This document shows, one piece after another, positions 41,733 to 52,138 of a stretch of DNA of 64,000 bases. Below the pieces are notes generated by a model. It saw nothing but the letters and a program-made list of their open reading frames with translations, was not told where the DNA came from and did not search any database. Position 1 is the first letter of the stretch; the number at the start of each line of letters is the position of its first letter. Location of the stretch: contig JBHELB010000027.1 of the NCBI GenBank assembly GCA_041859045.1, forward strand, positions 1 through 64,000. Reading direction: 5' to 3'. The stretch comes from JBHELB01 sp041859045. Lineage in GTDB: Bacteria > Hydrogenedentota > Hydrogenedentia > Hydrogenedentales > SLHB01. The position numbers and the translations under genes are program-made.

Positions 41733-41778
41733 ACGAGCGCCGTTCTCTCACGAAGAGGACGGCGCTCGTCAGTTTTCT
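41733..41778 (+). terminator. Rho-independent terminator after the cohesin gene
   Basis: ACGAGCGCCGT pairs perfectly with ACGGCGCTCGT over a 15-base loop, followed by CAGTTTTCTT. Confidence 0.88.
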
Positions 41779-41821
41779 TCCACGCTCGCTCCTGCTATCC
41801 TCTTGGGTGCAGAGGGTGACC

Positions 41822-43480
41822 ATGCTTGAAACGTTACGTATACAAAATTACGCGTTGATCGATGCGGTCGAAGTAGACTTCTCCGCCGGGTTCAACGTGC
41901 TGACGGGCGAAACCGGCGCAGGGAAGTCGATTGTGGTCGGCGCGCTGAACCTGGTGCTTGGCGCGCGGGCTTCGGCGGAACTGGTGCGCGCGGGCGCGTC
42001 CAAGGCGTCCATCGACGCGGTGTTTCGCTTGCCGCGTCCCGGCAAGCGTGTGGCCGCGCTGCTGCGCGAGGCGGAGATCGAATGCGATGGCGAGCTGATC
42101 TTGACGCGAACCATCGGGGCGGATGGGCGAAGCCGCGGGTATGTGAACGGCACGATGGTGCCCGTCACCACGCTGGCCGCATTGGGCGACGAACTCATAG
42201 ACCTGCATGGCCAGCACGAGCATCAGTCGCTGATGAAACCCGACCGCCAACTCGACCTGCTCGACGCGTTCGCCGGGGCCGAGGAATGCGCGGAGGCGGT
42301 GGCCCGCGCGGTGGCGCGGTTGCACACCATCGAACGTCAATTGCGCGCATTGGAAAGCGACGACCGCGAACGGGCGCGGCGCGTCGAATTCCTGCGATTC
42401 GAGTTATCCGAGATCGAGGCCGCGGGACTCGAGCCAGGCGAGGAGGAATCGGTCAAGAACCGCCGCGGGCTGATCACCAACGCCGAGCACGTTTGCGAAT
42501 TGGCGTCTTCCGCCTATGCGGCGCTCTATGACGCGGACGGAGCGGCGGCGATCGATCGCCTGGACGCCGCCACACGGGATATGGAGAAGCTCGCGGAGCT
42601 GGATTCGCAGTTCAAAACGCTGGTCGAGCAACTCGCCTCCGCGCGCGTGCTCATTGACGAAGTCAGCAGCGAGGTGCGCCGCTATTCGGAGGGAATCGAG
42701 TTCGATCCCGAGGAGTTGGAGACGCTGAATCGGCGAATTGCGCTCATTGGCAGTCTCAAACGCAAATACGGCGAGTCCGTGGAGGCCATCTTGGCGTACG
42801 CGGAACAGGCCCGCGCCGAATTGGCGCAGTACGATCGGCGAGATGAATCCCTCGCGGCGCTTCAACGCGAGCACGCGGAAGCCCTCGCCGAGGCCCAGCG
42901 GCTCGCCGCGCAGTTGTCCGAAACACGGCGCGCCACCGCGGCCGGTCTCGCGCGTAAGGTGCGCGACAATCTCCAGCACTTGGGCATGAAGGGCGGCGTG
43001 TTCGAGACGCATTTCGAAACGGTGGGCCTATGCGCGAGCGGGGTGGACCGGATCGAGTTCATGCTCTCGGCCAACCTCGGCGAGAAGGTGAAGCCGCTGC
43101 GGCAGGTAGCGTCCGGCGGCGAAATTTCGCGCGTGATGCTGGCGCTCAAAGCCGTGCTGGCGCAGGCGGATCGCGTGCCGACGCTGGTGTTCGATGAGAT
43201 CGACGCGGGGGTTGGCGGCGCCGTCGCCGCGCAAGTCGGCAAGAAGTTGCGCGAACTGAGCGCGAATCATCAAGTGATCTGCATCACGCATCTGGCTCAG
43301 ATTGCGGCCCAGGCCGCCACCCACTTCACCGTCGCCAAGGCAACCGCCAAAGGCCGCACGACAACCGCATTGACCCGCGTGGAAAAAACGGAGCGCGTCG
43401 AAGAACTCGCGCGCCTGCTCGACGGTTCGGTGTCGGACGTGAGCCTCAAGCACGCGCGCGCGCTGCTGCGTGAGGCATAG
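41822..43480 (+). CDS. recN: DNA repair ATPase RecN
   Basis: 552 residues, typical length. SMC-like: Walker A GETGAGKS near residue 35, DLHGQHEHQSLM after it, a long coiled-coil centre (about 160-390), and the ABC-type second half with signature SGGEISRVMLALK, Walker B TLVFDEIDAGVGG and the switch ITHLAQ. It acts at double-strand breaks. ATG 41822 is chosen because the text MLETLRIQNYALID is the standard RecN beginning; an upstream in-frame start at 41807 adds only five residues. Confidence 0.96.
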   Translation: MLETLRIQNYALIDAVEVDFSAGFNVLTGETGAGKSIVVGALNLVLGARASAELVRAGASKASIDAVFRLPRPGKRVAALLREAEIECDGELILTRTIGADGRSRGYVNGTMVPVTTLAALGDELIDLHGQHEHQSLMKPDRQLDLLDAFAGAEECAEAVARAVARLHTIERQLRALESDDRERARRVEFLRFELSEIEAAGLEPGEEESVKNRRGLITNAEHVCELASSAYAALYDADGAAAIDRLDAATRDMEKLAELDSQFKTLVEQLASARVLIDEVSSEVRRYSEGIEFDPEELETLNRRIALIGSLKRKYGESVEAILAYAEQARAELAQYDRRDESLAALQREHAEALAEAQRLAAQLSETRRATAAGLARKVRDNLQHLGMKGGVFETHFETVGLCASGVDRIEFMLSANLGEKVKPLRQVASGGEISRVMLALKAVLAQADRVPTLVFDEIDAGVGGAVAAQVGKKLRELSANHQVICITHLAQIAAQAATHFTVAKATAKGRTTTALTRVEKTERVEELARLLDGSVSDVSLKHARALLREA

Positions 43481-43486
43481 GACGCT

Positions 43487-44887
43487 CTAGCCGCGATATG
43501 CGTCCGCGAGGCGCTGAAATTCTTCCCAGGAAGGTTTCATGCCTGTGGCGACACCATCCGGCCAGGGCAAAAATGCTTTGGGGATCATGAAACGCGGAAG
43601 CGTTTGCTCGAGTGCTTCGCGAAGCGTTCTTGCGGTCAACGCGCTGCCCGGAACGGCCTGAATGAACGCCACGGGCCGCGCGCCGTATTCGGCATCACTC
43701 ACCGGCACCACCACGGCCTGTGTCACCTCCTGGACCGCGAGTAGCGCGCGTTCGATCTCCTCAGGTTGGATGTTTTCGCCGCCGGAGGCGAACCGCCGGT
43801 CTTTTCGCCCGGCCACGATCAGGCCATCGCGATCGTCCCAACGCCCGAGATCGCCGGTAGCGAACCAGCCGTCGTCTGTCTCATGACGCACCGGATGCGT
43901 CTTGCGATAGTATCCCGCGAACAACGTCTCGCCGCGCACCTGGATTTCACCGTCGGACGCGATCCGCAGGTTGTCGGGCACGAGGGGGCGCAACGGCTCG
44001 CCGACGCGGGCCGTGGCGATCTGCGATGCGGTTTCGGTCATGCCGTATGTGCGGTAGACGGGAAGGTTCAGTGCGTCGGCTTCGGCCAGGAGCCGTGGGG
44101 GCAACGGCGCGCCGCCAAGCAGAATCGCCTTGAGCTGCGCCAAGGCGTCGCGGCCCTGCGGAGTGGCCAGTAGCCGAATAAGCTGCGTGGGAACCAGCGA
44201 GACATGCGTCACGTGTCGCGCCACGATCGCCTCGGCGAAATCGCGACCCGGCTCCGGCAATACCAGCGTCGCGCCCGCAACCAACACGCGCATCCAAATT
44301 CCCAGTCCGGAGACGTGCCACAGCGGCAGCGACAACAGCCAGCTATCGCCGCGCGTGAAGGGCAGGTTCTGGTTCGACGCGCGCGCGTTGGCCAGGAGAT
44401 TGCCCGGGGTAAGCACGGCGGCCTTGGGTTCGCCGCTGCTGCCGGATGTCCAGATCAACGCCGCAGGAACGGCCGGATCGTAGTGTGCTTCAGGCGGCGC
44501 GGCTTTCCGCGGGGCGTCGAGCGTGAAGTGGATCAAGCCAGACCCGGAGCCCGGTTTGAGAGTCGTCGACAACAGCCCGCGCGCGTGGATGACACGGCTT
44601 CGCCGCAAGATCTCGCCGTGCGGCAGTTGGGTGCTCATGGGGCTAATCGCCGCGCCCAACCGCCACGCCGCGGCGAAGAGCGCGAGGGCGTCAGGGCTAG
44701 GTGGATCCACCCACGCGACGCGATCGTCAAAGAGAAGGCCTTGTGCCGATAGCGCGGAGGCCGCACGAAGTGCGCGCGCTTCGACCTGTGCCCATGTTTC
44801 GATGCCTTCCGGGCCGATGATGGCCGGGTTCGCCGGAATGCGCACGGAGTTCTGATGCAGCGGGCACAACGGCTTCTGGTTAAGCAT
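43487..44887 (-). CDS. menE: o-Succinylbenzoate-CoA ligase
   Basis: 466 residues of the AMP-forming acyl-CoA synthetase superfamily: phosphate loop IWTSGSSGEPKAAVLT, LPLWHVSGLGI, the adenine motif YRTYGMTETASQI, and the hinge region GWFATGDLGRWDDRDGLIVAGRKDRR. The menE identity rests on the menC and menA neighbours and a size typical for MenE. It activates o-succinylbenzoate with CoA for menaquinone synthesis. ATG 44887 with GGAGAGG upstream overlaps the menC stop by eight bases. Confidence 0.92.
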   Translation of the reverse strand: MLNQKPLCPLHQNSVRIPANPAIIGPEGIETWAQVEARALRAASALSAQGLLFDDRVAWVDPPSPDALALFAAAWRLGAAISPMSTQLPHGEILRRSRVIHARGLLSTTLKPGSGSGLIHFTLDAPRKAAPPEAHYDPAVPAALIWTSGSSGEPKAAVLTPGNLLANARASNQNLPFTRGDSWLLSLPLWHVSGLGIWMRVLVAGATLVLPEPGRDFAEAIVARHVTHVSLVPTQLIRLLATPQGRDALAQLKAILLGGAPLPPRLLAEADALNLPVYRTYGMTETASQIATARVGEPLRPLVPDNLRIASDGEIQVRGETLFAGYYRKTHPVRHETDDGWFATGDLGRWDDRDGLIVAGRKDRRFASGGENIQPEEIERALLAVQEVTQAVVVPVSDAEYGARPVAFIQAVPGSALTARTLREALEQTLPRFMIPKAFLPWPDGVATGMKPSWEEFQRLADAYRG

Positions 44888-45905
44888 TGTCCAGCCTCTC
44901 CATTCGCGCAAGATCGGGTCGCGCGGCATTCGCTTTCGCTGACGGAATGCCGCCCTGCGCGATCTGCAGCGGTTCATCCAAGCCATCCCATAGGAAATAC
45001 TGGAGTGTGTCGAGTCCTGCCGCCACGCCGGGCGTGCCCCAGCGCGCGGCCCAATGCGTTAGTGCTGCGATCCCTACTCCAGATTCGAACGTGGCGCTGA
45101 AGACGAGGGGAATATTGTGGCGTTTCGCCAACGCCCCGAGACGTAGCGCGGCGTCAATGCCGCCCACGCGCGTGGGTTTGACCACGAGGGCGGCAGCGAG
45201 TCCTGCAAACTCTTCGGCGTGGCCTTCCGCGATGGTCTCGTCGAGCGCGATCGGCAGGCCCGTGCCGTGCGCAAATGCCGCGAGGTCTTTTACGGGCGCA
45301 ACCGGCTCCTCAATGAACGCGATCTTGGTCGCGCCAAGTTCCTCCGCAAATGCGCGCGCCTGCTCCAAGGACCAGCCCCGATTCGCATCGAGTCGAAGTG
45401 CGATGTCCGGGCCGACGGCCTCGCTCACCGCGCGCACCCGTTGTGCGGCGACGCGAGGCTCACCGGCGACCTTTAGTTTGATCGCGCGAAACCCCTGCAT
45501 CACGGCGTCGCGGGCGAGCTCGGGCGCGTGCGCAAGATCGTCGATCAACGCGCACACCGGCACCACGCCCGTTGGCGGCTCGTCTGGAGTGAGTAATTTG
45601 AGCAGGGCGCTGTCGACCGCAAATCCCAATGCGGGCGGCAACGATCCGCACCATGCCGCCATTTCTTCGAGCTGCGCTGGCAGTTTTCGGTTGGTCACGC
45701 TACGCACAAACTCGCGCGCGGCGTGCAGTACGGTGGGGTCTGCGGCGTCGCCGAAAGCCTCGCGCCCGTCGACACACACGAAACGGAGAACAAACCCTTC
45801 ACGAGGGGCATAGGCGGCCCGAGAGGCCAAACCAGGGGTGTGTAGAGCGAGCGGTTTCCGCAGCGGCAGCGCGTAGCGATAGAGCTCAGCGCGCGCGACG
45901 GTCAT
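44880..45905 (-). CDS. menC: o-Succinylbenzoate synthase
   Basis: 341 residues of the enolase superfamily. Signature residues: the KxK motif AIKLKVAGEP, then metal ligands in RLDANRGWS, FIEEP and ALDETIAEG, and the second catalytic lysine in VVKPTRVGG. It dehydrates SHCHC to o-succinylbenzoate. Some family members are dipeptide epimerases, but the position between menA and menE settles the call. It overlaps menA by ATGA (45902-45905). Confidence 0.93.
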   Translation of the reverse strand: MTVARAELYRYALPLRKPLALHTPGLASRAAYAPREGFVLRFVCVDGREAFGDAADPTVLHAAREFVRSVTNRKLPAQLEEMAAWCGSLPPALGFAVDSALLKLLTPDEPPTGVVPVCALIDDLAHAPELARDAVMQGFRAIKLKVAGEPRVAAQRVRAVSEAVGPDIALRLDANRGWSLEQARAFAEELGATKIAFIEEPVAPVKDLAAFAHGTGLPIALDETIAEGHAEEFAGLAAALVVKPTRVGGIDAALRLGALAKRHNIPLVFSATFESGVGIAALTHWAARWGTPGVAAGLDTLQYFLWDGLDEPLQIAQGGIPSAKANAARPDLARMERLDNA

Positions 45906-46801
45906 AGCGACCAGCCCAGCGCGAAGATTGCGCCGTACGCGAGCGACAACTGTCCCGTGCGCGCGAGTTCGGCGTTAAGTGCGGAGCCGCTGAGCCCGCT
46001 CAGAACGGCCCGGATGGAACGCGCAGACAGTGCGGCCGTCAACACGGGTACGAGGACGAGTCCGCGACTATGTTCGGGGGAGAGCAGTAACAGCGGCACG
46101 ATGAGTCCCGCGAACGCGATGCACGCTGCGAATTCGATGCGCGCGAACTGCACGCCAAACCGCACAGCCAACGTGCGTTTGCCTGCGGCGCGATCCTGAT
46201 CGATGTCGCGCAGGTTGTTGATCGCGAGTAATGCGACGGCGATCGCGCCTTGGCCCAATCCGGCCAGGATGATTGGGTACGTGAGCGTGTGCGTATGGAG
46301 ATAGTACGTGCCGCAGGTGGCCACGAGACCGAAAAAAATAAGCACAAACAGCTCGCCAAGACCGACGTACGCCAACGGATAGGGTCCGGCGGTGTAGAGC
46401 ACGCCGCACAGGATTGAGATGACCCCGACGGCGACAAACGGCCAGCCGCCGCGGTAAACGATATACGCCCCGGGCACACACGCCAGCGCGAAGGCGATGG
46501 CGGCGGCGGCGCGCATCGCCGAGGGGGACACCAAACCGGACTGCGTTGCGCGGCGCGGGCCCATGCGCTCGCTTGTGTCCGCGCCCTTAACGAAATCGCC
46601 GTAGTCGTTGGCGTAGTTCGTGCCGATCTGAATGAGCAACGCGCCGACCAGCGCACAGAGCATCGAATACGGATCGAACCGCCCCTCGTGGTGTGCGATG
46701 CCGCTACCGATCAATACCGGGCCAAACGCCGCACCCAACGTCCGCGGCCGCGCCGCATCAAACCACACCCGCCACATCGCCATTTTTCGCTCGCCGCTCA
46801 C
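45902..46801 (-). CDS. menA: 1,4-Dihydroxy-2-naphthoate polyprenyltransferase
   Basis: 299 residues, about eight membrane helices, UbiA superfamily. The two Asp-rich motifs that bind the prenyl diphosphate through magnesium are TNYANDYGDFVKGADT and NNLRDIDQDRAAGKRTLAVR. It attaches the isoprenoid tail in the inner membrane to make demethylmenaquinone. GTG 46801 is preceded by GGGAGA; ATG 46783 is a possible alternative. First gene of the menA-menC-menE unit; the other men genes are not in the window. Confidence 0.94.
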   Translation of the reverse strand: MSGERKMAMWRVWFDAARPRTLGAAFGPVLIGSGIAHHEGRFDPYSMLCALVGALLIQIGTNYANDYGDFVKGADTSERMGPRRATQSGLVSPSAMRAAAAIAFALACVPGAYIVYRGGWPFVAVGVISILCGVLYTAGPYPLAYVGLGELFVLIFFGLVATCGTYYLHTHTLTYPIILAGLGQGAIAVALLAINNLRDIDQDRAAGKRTLAVRFGVQFARIEFAACIAFAGLIVPLLLLSPEHSRGLVLVPVLTAALSARSIRAVLSGLSGSALNAELARTGQLSLAYGAIFALGWSL

Positions 46802-47031
46802 CGCATTCTCCCACGATTACACTCCATACATCCGCCGTAGTGTAGCAGAGGGAAGGAAGCGCCGCCATCGCGCCCGGAGCGATTCTCGCCACGCGACAAT
46901 GCCTGCGCCTGCGGAAATCGACGCCCTTTTCGTCAAACTTGCGGGAAACGGCGGCGCGTGGTACTGTCGCAGGTCCACGGCGGACCGCCGTGGCGTTCAA
47001 ATGGCACAATCGACAGGAGTGGCGTGGAATC

Positions 47032-48450
<1,419 letters not shown>

Positions 48451-48483
48451 GCGTACGCGATGGCCCTATACGGACACCGGCAT

Positions 48484-48507
48484 GGCAGGGGGTAAATGCC
48501 CCCTGCC
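48484..48507 (+). terminator. Terminator-like hairpin after gnd
   Basis: GGCAGGGGG pairs with CCCCCTGCC around TAAATG, 33 bases after the gnd stop. The following sequence (GTTGGAATT) is only weakly T-rich. Confidence 0.45.
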
Positions 48508-48590
48508 GTTGGAATTGCCCTACTCCGGGCGAAATCTTTTCCTCGTTCCCAAGCGGCGCGCGCTGGCCGTCAAAGAAACGTCGCGGTCTT

Positions 48591-49280
48591 TCACGCATCG
48601 TCTTTGGACGGGCCTTCGTGCGACGGACCTTCGGGCGACTCAAAAACAGACACCGCCTCCGCCTCGGACGTAGACGCAGCCCCCACGCCCGCGCCGCCCC
48701 GCGAAAATCTCCCGCGCAAAAATCGCCGCCATATCCAACGGCCCAAATACATCAGGCCGTAACCCCAGGCCAGTGCGTATGGAAACGCGAAGAACGGCCC
48801 CAATGGAGTCTCTACCCCGCGCCAGAATGGCCAGGTCAGAATCACCGAGAAAGCGCCTTCAGTTACGAAAGCATTTGTCGATTCGCCGGTAGTCGCTCCG
48901 AGAGCGGCTATAAGCACAGCAATGTACATAAAGACACTCATAACAAGACATCTCACGTGCCACCTGACTTGCTGAGCACAGGGTTCTGAGACGACGCGAC
49001 AGATGAAAGCAACAATTGCGTAGACGCCGCTGGCCAACACGCCAACATTGAGCAAAGAGCACCACCAGGAAAGGGCAGGCGGTATCGGGTCGATAAGCCA
49101 ACTCAGGGGATACGATTCGAGAAACATTGTTAATCTGCCGTACATAGCGCAGGCTCGCGTTGAATACAGATGCTCGATATACCTGTCAAGGAAAACGACA
49201 AACACGCTCGATATTGTAATTGATACAACAATAAGCAGAGTTAGTCCGGTTATCTTAGCAACAGACAGCAACACCTTCAT
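48591..49280 (-). CDS. Membrane protein of unknown function with shared C-terminal module (copy A)
   Basis: 229 residues with about four membrane helices (near 8-30, 70-92, 108-130 and 158-180). The C-terminus from TPLGPFFAFPYALAWGYGLM through a basic patch (WRRFLRGRFSRGG) to an acidic Ala/Ser/Glu tail is almost the same as in the gene at 49987-50706, while the first 150 residues differ. I recognise no family. ATG 49280 begins one base after the stop of the preceding gene, so the two are translationally linked. GC content drops in the N-terminal coding half and rises sharply at the shared module. Confidence 0.7.
   Translation of the reverse strand: MKVLLSVAKITGLTLLIVVSITISSVFVVFLDRYIEHLYSTRACAMYGRLTMFLESYPLSWLIDPIPPALSWWCSLLNVGVLASGVYAIVAFICRVVSEPCAQQVRWHVRCLVMSVFMYIAVLIAALGATTGESTNAFVTEGAFSVILTWPFWRGVETPLGPFFAFPYALAWGYGLMYLGRWIWRRFLRGRFSRGGAGVGAASTSEAEAVSVFESPEGPSHEGPSKDDA
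48627..48797 (-). repeat. 171-bp repeat, copy A (C-terminal module of membrane protein)
   Basis: Matches 50008-50178 in the same orientation without a length change and with roughly 17 mismatches by eye. Both copies lie in the same reading frame at the 3' ends of membrane-protein genes; similarity fades within a few bases on either side. Confidence 0.85.
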
Positions 49281-49281
49281 T

Positions 49282-49959
49282 TCAGTTCACCACAAACATT
49301 ATGTAATTATTCACTGTGTCGTGAAGCTTATTGGGTACTAAATCTGGAGGAAGTCGGGCGGCATTTTCCGCAGCTTTCAGAAAAAAGCTCCCGTGCCGGC
49401 CAGAAGCAATAGCCCTTCTTTCATCAAGCACCATCCCCAAGGAAGAAGAGCCATCGAGGCGAAAGACGAGAGTATCATAAGCGGGATTTTGGGTTTGGCC
49501 TCGAGCTCCGGAATCCCTAAGCTTTGTGAAAACAGTCCCCCGCTCGCTCGGGTACACGTTGTTTTTGCTCATCGCCACAAAAATGACCTTTTCCGAAACG
49601 TCATCTCCGCAGTGCCCCATTCCGATGAGGCCGGTCTCCTTACTGCTGTCCTTGTGCCAACCGTCGTTGGAGAGGTCCGCGACATGCAATCCCCCCAGCG
49701 CCCTGGGAACGTTCGCGGTCATCCGTTCCCTTTGATCAGGGCTGTAGTTTTCCGCATGAATCGTCAGCGGATTGGCGACAGGGACATTATCCAGATAAAA
49801 CTGAGGGAATTTCCACTGGAAATATACGCCGCTGCAATCTTGCCCAGCGATAATAGAGTAGATCGGCGCAAGCGTATCCACCGGTGGCGCGTTTGGATCC
49901 GGGTGTTCTGGAATGGGAACGATGCCGAGATCGCTCGGTCGTGACGCTGGGCACAGCAC
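49282..49959 (-). CDS. Hypothetical protein, possibly lacking its original 5' end
   Basis: 225 residues if started at GTG 49959; that codon has no ribosome site, and the frame is open back only to a TGA at 49987-49989, which is also the stop of the upstream gene. An ATG at 49985 is well placed for coupling but lies in another frame that stops after 73 codons. Either the gene uses GTG, or the start was lost by a small frameshift near 49960-49985. The product is soluble with no signal peptide; stretches such as GQDCSGVYFQWKFPQFYLDN and DTLVFRLDGSSSLGMVLDER suggest a beta-rich domain. I recognise no family. Confidence 0.5.
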   Translation of the reverse strand: MLCPASRPSDLGIVPIPEHPDPNAPPVDTLAPIYSIIAGQDCSGVYFQWKFPQFYLDNVPVANPLTIHAENYSPDQRERMTANVPRALGGLHVADLSNDGWHKDSSKETGLIGMGHCGDDVSEKVIFVAMSKNNVYPSERGTVFTKLRDSGARGQTQNPAYDTLVFRLDGSSSLGMVLDERRAIASGRHGSFFLKAAENAARLPPDLVPNKLHDTVNNYIMFVVN

Positions 49960-49986
49960 AGGACCGCGCGATTGGGCAAACCCATT

Positions 49987-50706
49987 TCACCCGCCCTCGC
50001 GCGGCGAACCTTCGGGCGACTCAGAAACAGGCACCGCCTCCGCCTCGGATGCCGACGCAGCCCCCGCGCCCGCGCCGCCCCGCGAAAATCTCCCGCGCAA
50101 AAAACGCCGCCACGCCCAACGGCCCAAATACATCAGGCCGTAACCCCACGCCAATGCGTATGGAAACGCGAAGAACGGACCTAAGGGGGTACCCAAACCC
50201 CACCAAAACGGGCGCATCCAAAATGATACTGAAAGGCCATTTCCGACCGTAAAGGGCATATCAAGAGAAAACAGCGATGATACAGGTGAAGGGTTATTTT
50301 TTGAAAAACAGGCAGATGTCATAATAAATACATATACTACAGAGCTTGAGAACAGGCACCTGATATGCCAATCAGCGACCAGCTTTCTTCGCTTGGTCAT
50401 ACTGAAGAGAATACAGTACGAACTTGCGGCAATTGCTGCACACTGACAAATAAGATTCAGCGCAAAATCAGTTTTGTTTGCAGTTAGGAAATATCCAGAT
50501 TCTCTAAATAGGCTCGATGGCCAGAAAAACAACATAATGGAGACAAATTTGAATATTCCATCTGAAGGCATATCAAATTCCGGAAATCCTCGGTCTATGC
50601 ATAGCAGCCCAAAGGGCACTGTCCCCGCATACATGGCGACATAAGTCGCTGTCAAAAATAGAACCTGCACAAAGTGTCGAGCATGGCCGCTACTCTTGAG
50701 GTCCAT
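49987..50706 (-). CDS. Membrane protein of unknown function with shared C-terminal module (copy B)
   Basis: 239 residues, about four membrane helices (near 12-35, 50-68, 78-100 and 115-135) and a final hydrophobic stretch inside the shared C-terminal module TPLGPFFAFPYALAWGYGLM plus WRRFLRGRFSRGG and an Ala/Glu/Ser tail. The N-terminal two thirds are AT-rich and unrelated in sequence to copy A (48591-49280), though similar in layout. ATG 50706 has GGAG six bases upstream, and a ten-codon frame with a stronger ribosome site overlaps it. It follows the second radical-SAM gene after 103 bases. Function unknown. Confidence 0.7.
   Translation of the reverse strand: MDLKSSGHARHFVQVLFLTATYVAMYAGTVPFGLLCIDRGFPEFDMPSDGIFKFVSIMLFFWPSSLFRESGYFLTANKTDFALNLICQCAAIAASSYCILFSMTKRRKLVADWHIRCLFSSSVVYVFIMTSACFSKNNPSPVSSLFSLDMPFTVGNGLSVSFWMRPFWWGLGTPLGPFFAFPYALAWGYGLMYLGRWAWRRFLRGRFSRGGAGAGAASASEAEAVPVSESPEGSPREGG
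50008..50178 (-). repeat. 171-bp repeat, copy B (C-terminal module of membrane protein)
   Basis: The counterpart of 48627-48797: same length, same frame, same orientation, 1381 bases apart. Confidence 0.85.
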
Positions 50707-50722
50707 CTAGCACTCCAAACAT
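50690..50722 (-). other. Possible ten-codon leader frame overlapping the start of membrane protein B
   Basis: ATG 50722 follows AAGAAGGAGGACAATCTC, the strongest ribosome site in this neighbourhood, and reads MFGVLDGPQE before TAG. It overlaps the start of the gene at 50706 in another frame. It may be a leader peptide that helps ribosomes reach the GGAG/ATG behind it, or the relic of an earlier start. Sequence facts are clear; translation is a guess. Confidence 0.3.
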
Positions 50723-50809
50723 GAGATTGTCCTCCTTCTTTTCCCGTTCCAAGCCGTAGAGATCTTCTCAGAGGCCATCATTGTCAGGAACTGGCCGCCG
50801 TAGGCTGGA

Positions 50810-52114
50810 CTACAGTGCCCAGGGTTGGTCTTCGGGCTCGATGATCTTTTCCTGGTTGCGGATAAAGAAGGCGGGGTCGTCGGTGAAGGGGACGTCGGTG
50901 ATGGCGCGGGCCTCGTCGGTGCCGAAGAAATCGGCATAATCCCCGTGGAATCCGTCGCAAATTGCTCTTGCAGAACAGGTTGTGCATGCGGCGGGGTGTT
51001 GGTAGCGCGCGTCGTGCTTGGCCTTGAGCATGGCCTCTTCGCGCAGGACGGCGGCGCGCCCGCGAATAGCTTGGTCTATCCGTCCTGCGGCGCACTGGAT
51101 GCGCTGGCCAAGCGCCCCGAGGATCGGGTGCTTGAGGTTCCAGTCGCGCCACTCCACGGGCCGCCCCATGATGCGGTGCGAGCCGCGCCCGACGCGGAAC
51201 GGGGGCACCAGGCTGCCGCCCTTCATGCGCTGGATCTGCAGCCCGGTCCACGCCCAGCTCTGGTAGTCCCATTCATGCAGGTCATACAGATTCTGCTGAA
51301 AGTTGTAGAAGTTCTTCCGGTGGCGTGGCTCGGCCATGCACATGGGCACGTAGCGCACGTTCGTCTCGATGCCGTGTCCTTCGAGGTAGTCGATGGCCTT
51401 GGTCAGATTCGGCATAATTTCCGTGTAGCGCGCGACGTTATCGTGCGTGCGGATGCCGGTTTCCTGGTCCTCGAAGGGATTGAAGGCGATGTAATTGACG
51501 GCGCGCGCACCGTATTCGACGGCGCGTTGAGCGATTTCGGGGATGATCGGCACGACCGGCTTGGACATGGTGCAGTTCAGCCGGAACGGGATGCCCAGCT
51601 CGCGCATACGCAAGATCGCGGCGGTGATTTTCTCATACGCGCCGGGCCGCCCAACGACCTGATCGTGAATTTCGCCGATACCGTGCAGGCTGACGAGGAA
51701 GTCACGGAGTCCCGCATCGCGGAACTTCTCCAAAAGCCCCGGCTTGACCAAGTGGATGCCGTTTGTAATCAACGTCGGGATCAGGCCAATCTCTCGGCAA
51801 TAACGAATAAGGTCGAGAATGCCGGGATGGATCGTCGGCTCGCCGCCCTGGATGTCGATGGCGGTGTTGCCGTAGTGATACCGCAAGACGTGGCAGATTT
51901 CCTTGGCCTTCTCGAGCGTCATGAACTCATGCTCGGGATGGTGGGCGTCGGCGATGCGGTTCAGGAAATAGCAGAAATAGCAGCGCAGATTACAGGTCTG
52001 CCCCAGCCACAGCACCGCACGTTGGGTCAGCACCCGGCGCGTGGTTTTCGGCAACACGGGCGCGCCCGGTCCCACTATCTCCTCACGCCGCTCAGCCGCT
52101 TCCATCGTGCCCAC
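50810..52114 (-). CDS. Radical-SAM protein with C-terminal SPASM-like cysteine motif (second of a pair)
   Basis: 434 residues. The radical-SAM cluster motif CNLRCYFC (CxxxCxxC) lies near residue 42, followed by the GGEP motif in DIQGGEPTIHPGILDLIRYC and the barrel strands DFLVSLHGIGEIHDQVVGR and FRLNCTMSKPVVPIIPEIA. The C-terminus has CTTCSARAICDGFHGDYADF, an auxiliary iron-sulphur signature of SPASM/twitch type. About two thirds of the residues match the neighbour at 52139, including the unusual DAHHPEH after the cluster and the final -WAL. The substrate is unknown: SPASM-type enzymes modify peptides or small molecules, and the link to a glycan exporter allows a sugar target. GTG 52114 has AAGGAG five bases upstream; ATG 52105 is an alternative. 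Confidence 0.88.
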   Translation of the reverse strand: MGTMEAAERREEIVGPGAPVLPKTTRRVLTQRAVLWLGQTCNLRCYFCYFLNRIADAHHPEHEFMTLEKAKEICHVLRYHYGNTAIDIQGGEPTIHPGILDLIRYCREIGLIPTLITNGIHLVKPGLLEKFRDAGLRDFLVSLHGIGEIHDQVVGRPGAYEKITAAILRMRELGIPFRLNCTMSKPVVPIIPEIAQRAVEYGARAVNYIAFNPFEDQETGIRTHDNVARYTEIMPNLTKAIDYLEGHGIETNVRYVPMCMAEPRHRKNFYNFQQNLYDLHEWDYQSWAWTGLQIQRMKGGSLVPPFRVGRGSHRIMGRPVEWRDWNLKHPILGALGQRIQCAAGRIDQAIRGRAAVLREEAMLKAKHDARYQHPAACTTCSARAICDGFHGDYADFFGTDEARAITDVPFTDDPAFFIRNQEKIIEPEDQPWAL

Positions 52115-52138
52115 GCCCTCTCCTTGCCGAGCCGTCGG

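Noticed and set aside
48545..48560. Half of the CTCGTTCCCAAG palindrome after gnd
   Set aside because: Only one arm (CTCGTTCCCAAG) is present and no matching second arm follows, so it is at most a decayed copy.
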